Source of the DNA: Lyophyllum atratum
Lineage: Eukaryota; Basidiomycota; Agaricomycetes; Agaricales; Lyophyllaceae
Assembly: GCA_014905825.1 (NCBI GenBank)
Contig: JACGCN010000062.1
Span: forward strand, 1 to 64,000
Length of the DNA: 64,000 nt
Direction: 5' to 3'
A program made the translations under genes and the position numbers. This document shows, piece by piece, positions 46,056 to 55,718 of this stretch. Position 1 is the first letter of the stretch. Every line of letters starts with the position of its first letter. The notes under the pieces were generated by a model that was not told the DNA's origin, ran no database searches, and was given only the letters and a program-made list of their open reading frames with translations.

Positions 46056-47024
46056 ATACCCGTAATACAATTCTTAGAAGCCACGCAGAGAAGAAAGAAA
46101 GCAAGACCCACGACGCACATAGTCATGTCTTGTCAAACCATGGAAAGTCTAAGATATGGCCATTGCCTGATGGAAGGTACACATTACATTAGAGAAGCTT
46201 CAGTAGATACTAGTAATACAGTCATTTGAATTAACACAGAGAAGAAAGGAAGAGAGACGTTAGAACTACGAAGTACATAGGGTGATATGTAGTCAAACTT
46301 GAGCATAATCAACAACAATCATACATGCCACAAGGCCATACCCTGACGAAAACCAGGCTATAAAATGGCCACATTGCTCGATGTTTAAAATTTCAGGTGG
46401 ATGCTCAAGGTATATACCCTACCTACCTACTGCCCACCCTCACAGAGCTATAGCTTGCCTCAAATCATATACAAATCAGTGATCTCTGTTTCACCCGCCA
46501 AAATGTGTCAATTTCAACCTCTCAGATCCCCTCCGACCTCTTTGGTATATCTTCCCTACAGCTAATCTACTATATTCGTGAGGTGTTCCCGTTGATACGA
46601 TTTTTGCCCAGCTATAAAGGAGCCTGGCAGCCTGAAAACAATATACTTCCCAATTTTATTTTGAACTCAGGTGACGCCGCGCCGAAATTCTGTCTTCGCA
46701 GCCATCTTCTATGCACGTCGCCGAGCAACATGTTTTTTCAGGAGGGTCACTTTCGGGGTAGGAACGGCAGGATAAAGATGTGCGAGATTTATGATTTTCA
46801 GGTGCAGTACAATAGGGTGGGGGTGTAGGAATGACAAATGGATGCCAACTCTCGAAGCTCTCTATATATTAATGACTTTCGCGGCTGTCGAGAGGTTCCT
46901 GTGGTCCACGGTTGTGCTACGCGGGAGTCATCGAGTTTCGACGCTTTCGACGCGATGAGACGCGATGACATGTGGTGGGATCCAGTAGTCATTATGTTCT
47001 ATGCAACTACACCTACCTACAAGG
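46056..47024. other. KDZ internal non-coding region
   Basis: No supported gene. It holds two diverged direct copies of a block (about 46053-46140 and 46202-46310) sharing AGATAC-AGTAATACA-TC, ACGCAGAGAAGAAAG, GACG-ACATAG and GTCAAAC, consistent with a local duplication. Confidence 0.45.
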
Positions 47025-47290
47025 ATACATGGTGCAGTGGTTAGTGCTCACACCGTGAGTGTACCATGACACCCGGGGGCCGTTGGTTCGACTCTTGGCT
47101 TCAACATTTCTTTTTGTCATGAGACCTAACATTTTCATGGCATTTTCCAAGGTGTTTGCCCACCAATTTTCTGGCATTTCCTAAGGTGTTTGCCCACCGA
47201 TTTTCTGATATTTTCTAAGGTGCTTACCCACCGATTTTCGGCCATTTTCCAAGTTTTTTGCTCACCAATTTTCTTGCGTTTTGACTTAAC
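47025..47290 (+). mobile_element. Putative tRNA-derived SINE-like insertion inside the KDZ element
   Basis: Box A-like TGGTGCAGTGGTTAGTGCTC and box B-like GGTTCGACTC are about 55 bp apart, as in a polymerase III promoter. The arms do not fold into a proper cloverleaf, so this is not a working tRNA. It is followed by a body of about four degenerate 34-40-bp tandem repeats and no clear poly(A). Ends and target duplication were not identified. Confidence 0.35.
47139..47285. repeat. Degenerate tandem repeat, about 34-40-bp period, four copies
   Basis: Units follow GGCATTTTCCAAGGTGTTTG then CCCACCAATTTTCT, with small substitutions (CCTAAGG, GCTTACCC, CGATTTTCGG). It lies directly after the tRNA-like head at 47025. 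Confidence 0.7.
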
Positions 47291-47442
47291 GCGCGGGGGC
47301 TTGGATGGCACGGCGATGTGATATATTACGTGTAACTACAACGGTACCTAGCTACGGCGGTCAGAGGGCAAGGAGGAGGGGCGGGCGCGGTGGAAAGGCA
47401 GGTGTCGCGAGGTCAGTAGTGGTAAATAAATAAAAACGTCCT

Positions 47443-48693
47443 TCAACGCATGGGGGCCCCTTTCACGATGAGCTCGTGCATAGACAGGTACACGAAGAGC
47501 CGGTTGCCCTGCTCTTCGCTGCCCGTCTTGTACAACGCGCGCATCTGTGCACGGCCTAAGCCTCCTACGGCAGCCTTCCTGAGAGGACGTGGGCGTTAGT
47601 TCGGAAAGGGAGGAAAGACACGAAGCTTACCTGCCAAGGTATACGCCTGGCCGGACTCCCGCGTAGACGACGAAGTACGTCTCTGCGTCGCTGAGAGGCT
47701 TCGGCTCAAGGTATTGCGCCAGCGAGTGCCTGGCGTGCGGTCGCGGCGGGCGTGGCGGAGGAGGGAGTGAAGGGGGATGCACCTCGCGTTGATCTCGGGA
47801 TGAGGCTGTAGGCGGGCACGGCGGTGATGGCGCGCGCTGAGGGGGAGAGGATGGAGGTTGGGGCGATGACGGAGGCGAGGAAGGCGTCGGGGGCATACGC
47901 GTCGCTGCCTGGGGACGTGGCAAGGGAGGCGGTCGCGATGACGCACGGCGATGCGACGGAGGAGGTGTGCAGGAGATCGGAGGCGGGCGTGGCTTCACTT
48001 CGGTCAGGCGTGGCAGAACGGGTTCCTCGGTTCGTACCGGACCAACGGTGCCGTTAGCCCTGGCGTGCTCCCAGGCATCAAAGGCTTCCTGGACCGTCCG
48101 GTAGCCCTTGTGTCGCTGTCCAGGAAAATGCCACACCTGCATCTCGGCGGCGGCCCTATGCCGTCAGCGTGGCTTGCAACGTAGCTGAAAGAGCTCACCA
48201 TGTTTCAAACACTCCCGTCTTCCTCCCATGGAAGACGACGTACGCGACCTTGTCCCTCCTCGAACGCTTCTGAGGCGCTGAGCACGGAGGTGCGTGGAGA
48301 GCGACCAGATCTGCGTCCTCGAACACGTCGTCGAGATTCAGACCGTCGATGCTCAGGTCCTCCGCCGTCAGCTCAGCCGTGAACAGCTTGCCTACCTGTG
48401 GAGAGGACGGAGGAGTGGCCCAGGGCAAAATGGGGGAGGGAGTCGGCGATTCAGTGACCGAGGAGAGCCAGGAAGACACATGCGAGGAGAGGAGGGACCC
48501 GTGCGACGACGCCCGCTCTGCTGCAAGGCGGTTAGCTGCTACTGTGCGGGAAAGGGGGCGGAAATGGAATGCACGTACCGTGGTCGAGCACGAGGGTTGA
48601 GGAGGAGGGAGCTGTGGTGCCGTTGGTGAGTGTTGCAGTGGAGAGCTGTGGAGAGCTATAGTATGACTTACTGTGGGGCTTGCGATCGACCAT
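47443..48693 (-). CDS. KDZ cargo protein with RNase H1 N-terminal (viroplasmin-type) domain
   Basis: Starts MVDRKPHTPSSSTLVLDH at 48693 after correcting two short introns. A Ser/Pro-rich N-terminus carries EDLSIDGLNLDDVFEDADLV. The recognisable domain is KVAYVVFHGRKTGVFETW, spliced (GTGAGC...GCATAG) to AAAEMQVWHFPGQRHKGYRT and VQEAFDAWEHA. This is the GRKxGIYxxW...QVxxFPGxxxKxFxTxxEA pattern of the RNase H1 N-terminal fold, which binds RNA/DNA hybrids or dsRNA. After a long Pro/Arg-rich linker, a second weaker copy reads YFVVYAGVRPGVYLGR, then KAAVGGLGRAQMRALYKTGS. It ends GAPMR at 47443. No RNase H catalytic domain is present. It may bind nucleic-acid intermediates of the element; that role is inference. 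Confidence 0.7.
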
Positions 48694-48917
48694 GGGGGCG
48701 AGGAGAGAGAGGGAACAAAGAGGTGGGAAGAAAGAATGGGGGAAACAAAGAGTTGAACACGCACGCGTTTTGTTGCCATCAACCCTCACGGTTGGTTCCT
48801 CGCTGCACGTGTACTCGACGCTTGGACCCTCTGACGCTTGGACCCTCTCCAGCGTGCCTTGTTCCAGGATCATGAATCTGATGGTTGACCCCACGTGCTT
48901 GTTGACTTCTGACACAG

Positions 48918-50511
48918 ATGTCTTCGCGGTCTCCTACCCCTACTGCGCACGACGGCGAGAGTCTTAGCTTCGCTCAACGAAACCCCCTAAAGGACGCGCA
49001 ATCAGCGCAGAAGCGCGCGAAGAAGTCCTTCACACAAGCCGAGAAAATCACCCGCGCCGCCAGAACGGCCACCACGAAGGCGCGGACTCTGGCTTTCAAC
49101 GAGGACGTTGCTGCATTCCACGCCCTGCGCGAGGAGACTGTCGAAGAACTCGCCAAGAAGCACTCATTCAAGCCGGCCTACGTGCGCAAGGCGCTCACAC
49201 ACGCCAGCAGTTTTAAAGCAACACGCGAGCCCTCCCTTCAAAATGCGCTGGTCCACCACAAGATGCTGGAAGTCAACCAGGGTAAGAGCTCTCCCTCTCA
49301 GGTCCGTTACCCCCTCACGAACCTCACCAGATCGCGTCCCCGGCAACATGGCGAAGCTCAAGGAGATTCAACAACTAGTCGCGGCCGACCAGACGCTACA
49401 GAACGTCTCCAGCGAGCGGGAAGAGCAGCTGAAGGAAGCGCTCCGCGAGAGCCGCCTTCTGAAGAGTCGCGGCTCCCGCCCCTCAAACAAATCAGCGGCC
49501 ATGGATGCAAAAGCGGTGCTTGCAGGCATCGTCACAGAGGTACGCATGCCCCCTAGCTCACTGAACCTGGCTGACAGCTCGCAGCTCGAGAACCTTCACG
49601 AACGCACCGGGGCCACCAGCTTCGTCTTCGTCACGCGTGGCCACGTTCAAGACACCTTCATGCCCGGCTTTGCCGACACGGGCGACGCCCACCGCTTCTT
49701 TCACGACGTGCTGCAGATGGCGCCAGTAGACCTAGCCACGAAATTCGAGCTATGGTCTTGTTCGAAGGCCCGCGGTACGTGACTTACTCCGCTCCCCGCT
49801 GTTTCTTTTTGACGCCGCCCTTTGTTCATCAGCGGGCGCCGTGGTCGACAGCTTCCAAAGCATGCGTTCCGACGCTACACGACTGATATCGGAGGGGCTC
49901 TGTAAGTCTAATAACCCCTCTCTTTTGCCTGGCTAACTCCGACGGTCCTTCTAGTAAGGCTGCTGGAGCCGAAAAAGGTCACCATGAAGTACATCGACTA
50001 CGACGTCGGCATCGTCTTGAAGCACAAGGTCGCGCTTCTGGGCTGGCCCTCAGGAGTGCCGTTCGTTAACCCCTCGAAGCTGTCCACCGTCGGCGAGGTC
50101 AGCAAGCTACGCAAGGCGCTAACTAGTGGGGAATGCCGGTGGGTTGCACAGAGTAAGAAAGCGCAGGAGGCACATGCGAAGGAGATGAAGGAAAAGGAAG
50201 CGGCGGGCGGGCTGACGAAGACGAGGAAGACTCGGTCAGACAAGGGGAAGAAACGTGCACGGACGACTGGGGGGAAGCGGGCGAGAGGCGACGGGGATGG
50301 GGATGACGAAGAGGAGGAGGAGTTGGACGAGGCGCCCCCGACGAAGAAGAAGAAGAAGAGCGCCTCCCATCGCGCGAAAGAAGCCGCGTCGGCTGCCTCC
50401 CTCAAAGCTGCAAAGGCGAAGCTTCCCCCTGCGTACAAGAGCAAGGAGTTCGTCCGTGACAGCGACGAAGAGGAGGAGGAGGAGGAGGAGGAGGAGCAAA
50501 GCGACGGCTGA
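48918..50511 (+). CDS. KDZ cargo protein: HTH-like N-terminus, coiled coil, acidic C-terminus
   Basis: Starts MSSRSPTPTAHDGESLSF at 48918. Residues about 60-100 (LREETVEELAKKHSFKPAYV then RKALTHAS) look like a helix-turn-helix. A helical segment follows (MAKLKEIQQLVAADQTLQNV, SSEREEQLKEALRESRLLKS), probably coiled. The conserved-looking globular core reads LHERTGATSFVFVTRGHVQD, FFHDVLQMAPVDLATKFELW, then VALLGWPSGVPFVNPSKLST and LRKALTSGECRWV. The C-terminus has basic runs (KGKKRARTTGGKRAR, PPTKKKKKS) and an acidic end DSDEEEEEEEEEEQSDG. Five exons, all in frame. Similar GWPxGVPFxxPS proteins are, as far as I recall, common unnamed genes in agaricomycetes. DNA binding is inferred. Confidence 0.65.
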
Positions 50512-50779
50512 CGGCTCTCGCCGTGCCCGAGCCCTCTCCATCCTCGCCTCCGTGCTCCCCATTCGCCTGCCTATCGTAGCCCGTAGTCTATCCCTTGTCT
50601 CCCAGAGCGCACGCACTCGCGGCGCTTCTTCATCAATATCATATTGTGTTCCCCTTGCAACTGTAGTCCATCTGCTGCCCCCATAAGAACCCCACTGGGC
50701 CAGCGTCATAGAAGCAATTTATTAGGAGGTATTAGCCTTTATTACATGAAATTTGAGTAAGAAATGAGCTGTCTACAAC

Positions 50780-51104
50780 GTGGGGCGGGAAGCCGCCGTG
50801 CGACGAGCGGGACGCCGACGTTTGATGAGCGGGAGCTGGTGGGAATGTGATGGAATGATGCGCCGGCGATGTCCGGGATGATGTGGCCACAATGATGCCA
50901 ACGAGGGCCATACACGACGATGCCAAACAACCGGCAATGGGTGCCGTATGTACCGATGACTACGACGAGCAGTATTTACAAGTCCTCAGAGGTATTCAAG
51001 GTATAGTGGAACAGGCCCTAAAAGCTTTGAAAACCTCTAACATGAAGGCGCACTACATAGTAAATACACCTCTAATAAGAGGGCTTACGTGGTATTATCA
51101 GGTG
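50780..51104 (-). repeat. KDZ right terminal inverted repeat (325 bp)
   Basis: Reverse complement of 40490-40814 without visible difference, ending GGTATTATCAGGTG at 51104. Weaker inverted similarity continues inward to about 50718. Confidence 0.88.
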
Positions 51105-51112
51105 GGTATGAT
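51105..51112. repeat. Right 8-bp target-site duplication of the KDZ transposon
   Basis: GGTATGAT, identical to 40482-40489. Confidence 0.9.
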
Positions 51113-52139
51113 ACAATCCTATCAGTATCTCTGCCGAAAGCGAATTATCTTCTCGATATCTCTTCCGCGTGTCAAGCGGACGCATTTGTATAGCAGAACA
51201 CAGAAGTAGGATGCAGTACGCATATCGGAGATCAGGTGCAGGGTGGTGGCTGTGGCTGTGTTCATCCTCAGGCTCCTCCTTCTCCCACCAGATCGCCTCA
51301 GAGTCACAGGGGACAACCAATCCAATCGACTCCCTCTTGTAGTTCTCTCCTACATTTTTTGCACGCAGCTTTTCGGAAAGCCCGCAGCCGCAGCGGCTTG
51401 GAACTTAGGTCTTAAAAAGAGCTACATATCGCACTGCTCCACCCCCGAACTCTGGACGGCCTTTCGTGTTAGCGTGCCGATTTGTAAACGGCGAACCATA
51501 TCTGTCCACACATCTGGACATGTCTCAGGCCTACGCACCTGGATGAGTAGATTGGGATCGATGCTGCATGCCCACTCGTAGCCGAATGGAATGGTCAAAC
51601 CACTAGTGGTGGCGATGGCATCCTACGCCTATGAATCACGTAGCTCACCGTTTCGCATGGACTCACCCCTGGACGGACGTTGGAACCCATGAGGACTGCT
51701 CTTCTGAACAGCTATTGCACGACACATTCCCCTTATCTTGAGGAGATCATCATGGAACCTGGTCATAGAGATGCTGACGTATCTCTGTCCTCCTTATCGC
51801 ACTCGCACCTCGACTAGGCAAGATCACAATGACTAGCCCCTCCTGTTATCTGCCCGCATTCGACCTTTGGCCTCTCATACATGTTATGTTATTCTGCGCC
51901 TCCGGTCACACACTACTAGTGTACGCAACTTCGAGGTCTACCCAAAGCCACTTGCCATATCGAACTTTCCGAAGCTGATTCACGACTATTCGTTGGCTGT
52001 TCTACACGCTCAATGCCGCCGTTGACCTCGATCTATGCACGCCGGCAAAACTCATCTTCCCGGATCATAGACTTCGTCACGGTCTCGATCCGAGCGGGCT
52101 TATTGATGTTAGGTCATAACGAAGCGGTCTAAAGTCCAC
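51113..52139. other. Interval right of the KDZ element, no clear gene
   Basis: The longest open frame (51243-51581 plus) has no recognisable domain. Fragments near 51640-51990 on the plus strand (ALLNSYCTTHSPYLEEIIME) could be remains of an F-box/LRR gene convergent with FunK1 copy C, as in the 25-28 kb unit, but the match is weak. Confidence 0.3.
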
Positions 52140-55100
52140 TTCCATCTTCCATGCTACTGCGGAGAGAATGGCTGTCCTCCGACCCACCAGCCTTCTGCCT
52201 CTTCGCCTTCGATTCGGAACCATCATATCCCTCGTCATCCTCTGTGGTAAGGCTGCGCTTCGCGCCGCTGCCAAGACTACTCCCTACACTCTTGGAGAGT
52301 GGCTATGAATGCTGTCATGAGCTAGTGCAGGCAAATAGTCCACAGCCTTGTCCCCAGATGGCCAACCCTGTTGCTGCAGGCAGTTCGCAAACTGATCAGC
52401 CATGTGTTGATGGCTATAGAGCCGCAGACCCGATAGCGCCTCCGGATCCGTTATGACGCCCTTCGGGCTGACTTTTCTTATCCATTCGTCCACAGCTTGA
52501 AGAGCATCATAGATCCACGTGTTCAAAGGGACATTATTGGCGAGTTGGAAGCCTTCGAAGGGCGGAAATTCTTCTTTGTCCCTGAACAGGTATTTTTTAT
52601 TTATGCCTCCCACCTGGGAGCCATCATCTTGCTGGTATACATCATCGAAGATTCGGGAGAGGAGTGCCCCGACAGTATGAGATTTGGTGTGCCGAAGATA
52701 ACGAGTGCTGTGGTATAGGATGAGGTGGACAAAGGACTCGATGTCGTCCTGAATGGTATGCGGCTTGTGCCTGGTCATCAAGAGTAAACATGACATGAAT
52801 TGCCAGGTACCCTGCGATAAATATTGATCAGTAGGTTGCCATTGACATAGAAGAATGGGACTGACGGTGCGCTCGTGCCGTCTGGGCGAATTTGCTGCTA
52901 TATCGTTTTCGTATTTCGCAAGATCCCAATCATTAAGAATTCCCTCGCCGTTGTCTTTGATGAGGATGTTGTACACGCTGATGTCTCGATGTATAACACT
53001 GCACCTCTCGTAGGCTTGCTGATGCGCTAGAGCAAGGTCAGTAAGGGCAACAAGAAGGACGTACAGACCAACCAGTGAAAGCGTGAGAGACGACTTTCAT
53101 CATCTGCTTCGACGACGTGAACTTCTTGAGATGATGTCCGATGACGTTTGTGATCATACGATGATGGTATCGTCGGGTGATTCGCCTCCAGTTGTTACCG
53201 CATCTCCAGGATGCGTTTTCACTTCGGAGTTCCACGCTAGGCTCCAGGACCTCAGTGAGGGGACCATCCTCCTCCGAGACATCTGAGCTACTAGAGGAAA
53301 CATCTGAGCTGGTAGAGGGAGCCTCCAAGGGAGCTATGCCTCTATCCCGAGGAGGAACATAAAGATCTGTGACAGTAGTGTGGTGGGGAATGTCATCGCG
53401 ATTCGCTGCAAACCAATTAGTGTTTAAAAGTCCAGTCACCATGACTGAAAATGACTGGACTGTAACTGATCTGTGACTGGTAATGACCGGACTTCCAGTC
53501 CTGTCATCCTGGAATGACTGGTGCACCAGTCCAGTTATTTTCATAATCTGGGATTCTGCGTAACTGGAAATAACTGGTCGCGACCGGTTTGTGACCGGTC
53601 ATTTCTATACATACTATATTCTTGATTATAGCCCCGTTATAGGGCTTTAGAATGACCCTTTCGTCAAATAAATCGGATGAGAACTGAATGTGCTATGGCC
53701 AAAACAATTTCAGAACACTGAGTTTGAGTGCAGACTGTACTAAGCATCTTAATCAGCTCATATCTCAATCAGATCTTATTGGATTCTCACGACCCAAGAT
53801 TCATCCGAAAGGTGGAAGCATACTCTACATTATATGTGACATATATAACCAGTTATCACCGGTTATAACCGGCTCAGGACCAGTTTTCGTAAAACCGGTC
53901 AAAACCGGTCATAGAACTGATTGTGACTGATGGTGACTGGTCGCCATCAGTTCAGTTCGGTTTTTTGGAGTTTTAAGCATCACATGTGACCGGTTACAGT
54001 CCGGTCTTGCCTAATTTGGCAAAAAAACCAGACTTGACCTGACTTTAAATCACTAAAACCAATCCAGGGATGTGTTGTACGCCTGCCTTCTGAAGCGTCC
54101 GAAGGATTGCAGATTCTTTTTCGTGCTCCTCAGTCCTCCAAGAATCCTTCCTAAAACCTAAGCGCCCAGTATATTGTTCGTACACAGGATATGCGCATGT
54201 GCATCTACCTGTCAGCGACTCGGGGTACGCCATGGCACCCCATGCTATAAACTCGCGTTCGGCGTCGCCATTCGAGACTGTGAACACCATCACTTCCGGA
54301 TGGAGATCGTTCTTCCACTTCGCAAGATGATGATTGGCTAGAGTCACCTCGCTCGGCTGCGCGAGGCGTACTGTTGGATCCCATCCGCGACCAGCGCGGT
54401 CCAAATTGGTGAAACGCCAGAGGAAATCAATGAGCGGTTGACAATTCTCGCGGTAGTTGAACTCGGCCGATACGATGGCGCCGGCGCGATCCCATCGAAT
54501 GAAGCGCATAACGGGATCGCCCATGAAAATGGTAAACCCGAAGCAGCGGTGCTGGCGAGAGAACCATTCAGTGGCGTAGTTGAGGAGCTGCTCCCGGCAC
54601 TGGGTTTGATATTCGCTCATGGCCTCGAAAGTATGGCACAATTTGTCAGCACCCTCAGTTGGATCCTGGAAAGGGTCATAGCAGTGGTTCCGTCTAAGTT
54701 CAAAGTGGAGTTCGAGCTCGCAGAGCTGTGTCTCCTTGCTATCTGTATTCAGATCCGCTCGGTATAGGGTAGGATGTGGCCTGAGCTTTCTAGTAGAATC
54801 AAGGTCCTTCAAGTTATTGTTTGAAGTGTTTACAATCTTGAAGCCTGGAATGAGGTTACTGGGGACATATTCCTCCTGTTTGTCTGGACGGTGAGATGAC
54901 ATAGGAATACGAGTTGTTCTTGACTCACAAATGCTTTACACATGTCAGATTCTTTCCCAAATTTCTCGCCCATGTCGTCGAAGAAGGTTGTAGGAAGTAT
55001 AGGATGTGGGATATTTGGTGCTGGCAAGAAGTCTTCAAGAAATTGTTCCACGGGCATAGGGCCTACGAAAAAGCCAGTCATGGTGCCAGACAAGTGGTTG

Positions 55101-55200
55101 AGATAATCTACGGCCTGCAGCTCCGTGCATCCGTCGCCGCTAGTAACAGGTGGGTTGACAGGTCAGGTGAGTTGGCAGTCGAATTCTGGATGGGTCAGTG
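52140..55200 (-). pseudogene. FunK1-type protein kinase, copy C, split by a hAT-type MITE
   Basis: Nearly full length. The N-terminal exon holds MTGFFVGPMPVEQFLEDFLP (its first codons lack an ATG and are shifted), then after an intron EEYVPSNLIPGFKIVN, LLNYATEWFSRQHRCFGFTI, FIAWGAMAYPESLTGRC and HIPGLV. Here the reading frame is cut by a 638-bp MITE and resumes at RDDIPHHTTVTDLYVPP. A small indel beside the insertion also disrupts frame. Next come RYHHRMITNVIGHHLKKF, VIHRDISVYNILI, DWDLAKYEND and WPSGDKAVDYLP. A 1-base shift near 52290 displaces the conserved tail (GAKRSLTTEDDEGYDGSESK). Divergent from copy D. Confidence 0.78.
53418..54055. mobile_element. hAT-type MITE inserted in FunK1 copy C
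   Basis: Ends TAGTGTTTAAAAGTC and (inverted) TAGTGATTTAAAGTC, with 8-bp target duplications AAACCAAT at 53410-53417 and 54056-54063. The interior is non-coding, dense in ACCGGT, CCAGTC and GACTGG motifs. Same family as 8249-8913, with more divergence between its own ends, so probably older. Confidence 0.83.
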
Positions 55201-55718
55201 GGGTGTTACGAAGCCGTCCAAAAGTTTTGCTGGAGATGATGCAGGTGGCAGAAAGCCAGATCTCGTATCGAATGGCGGCCGGTGGCCAGAATCGCGTGGA
55301 CAAGGGCAAATAGTCACGATCCGTCAAGCCGTGTCACTTTCGTAAATGTTGTCGAAGACCAACCCCAGTTACCCCACTGAGGTGTGACATCGGCCGCGTA
55401 TCTGTTATCGGCCTTCGTCTATGTACAAAGGATTTGGGTCGTTACCCTTCTCTGTCTTTCTCGTGGTGGTCATGATTCCAAGTTGATTCCAAGTCATATG
55501 TACGAGCGCGACTTGGACTCGGACTCGGACCTGGACACACATTTCAAACTGACGTAATGCCCGCACGTGGGAATAGGCTTGGGCCACCTTCGATGAACGT
55601 GGCACTGGTAAGACGGGCTTGTGTTATCGGTCCTAACACTACTGAATTTGTCCAACAATGGGGCTAGGGAAGTCACCAGAACAGTGACACTGCCACGAGC
55701 CCAGCACCCAATATCCCA

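Larger units (their letters stand above)
40490..51104. mobile_element. KDZ-type DNA transposon carrying TET/JBP and two further cargo genes
   Basis: A 10,615-bp element bounded by inverted repeats starting CACCTGATAATACCACG and by perfect 8-bp duplications. 8-bp duplications fit the Zisupton/KDZ group. Genes: KDZ transposase (minus, 40928-44246); TET/JBP dioxygenase (plus, 44507-46055); viroplasmin-domain protein (minus, 47443-48693); HTH/acidic protein (plus, 48918-50511). The four are two divergent pairs. All appear open, and the terminal repeats look identical over 325 bp, so the copy moved recently. Association of KDZ transposons with TET/JBP genes in agaricomycetes is established; finding it here inside exactly defined ends is what the sequence adds. 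Confidence 0.93.

Noticed and set aside
47030..47105. Candidate tRNA gene
   Set aside because: A- and B-box-like sequences are present, but the acceptor and T stems do not pair and no anticodon loop can be placed.
50250..50690. Open frames over the acidic/basic repeats at the end of the HTH gene
   Set aside because: Both strands are open because of GAG/AAG-rich repeats. Only the plus-strand frame continuous with upstream exons is supported.
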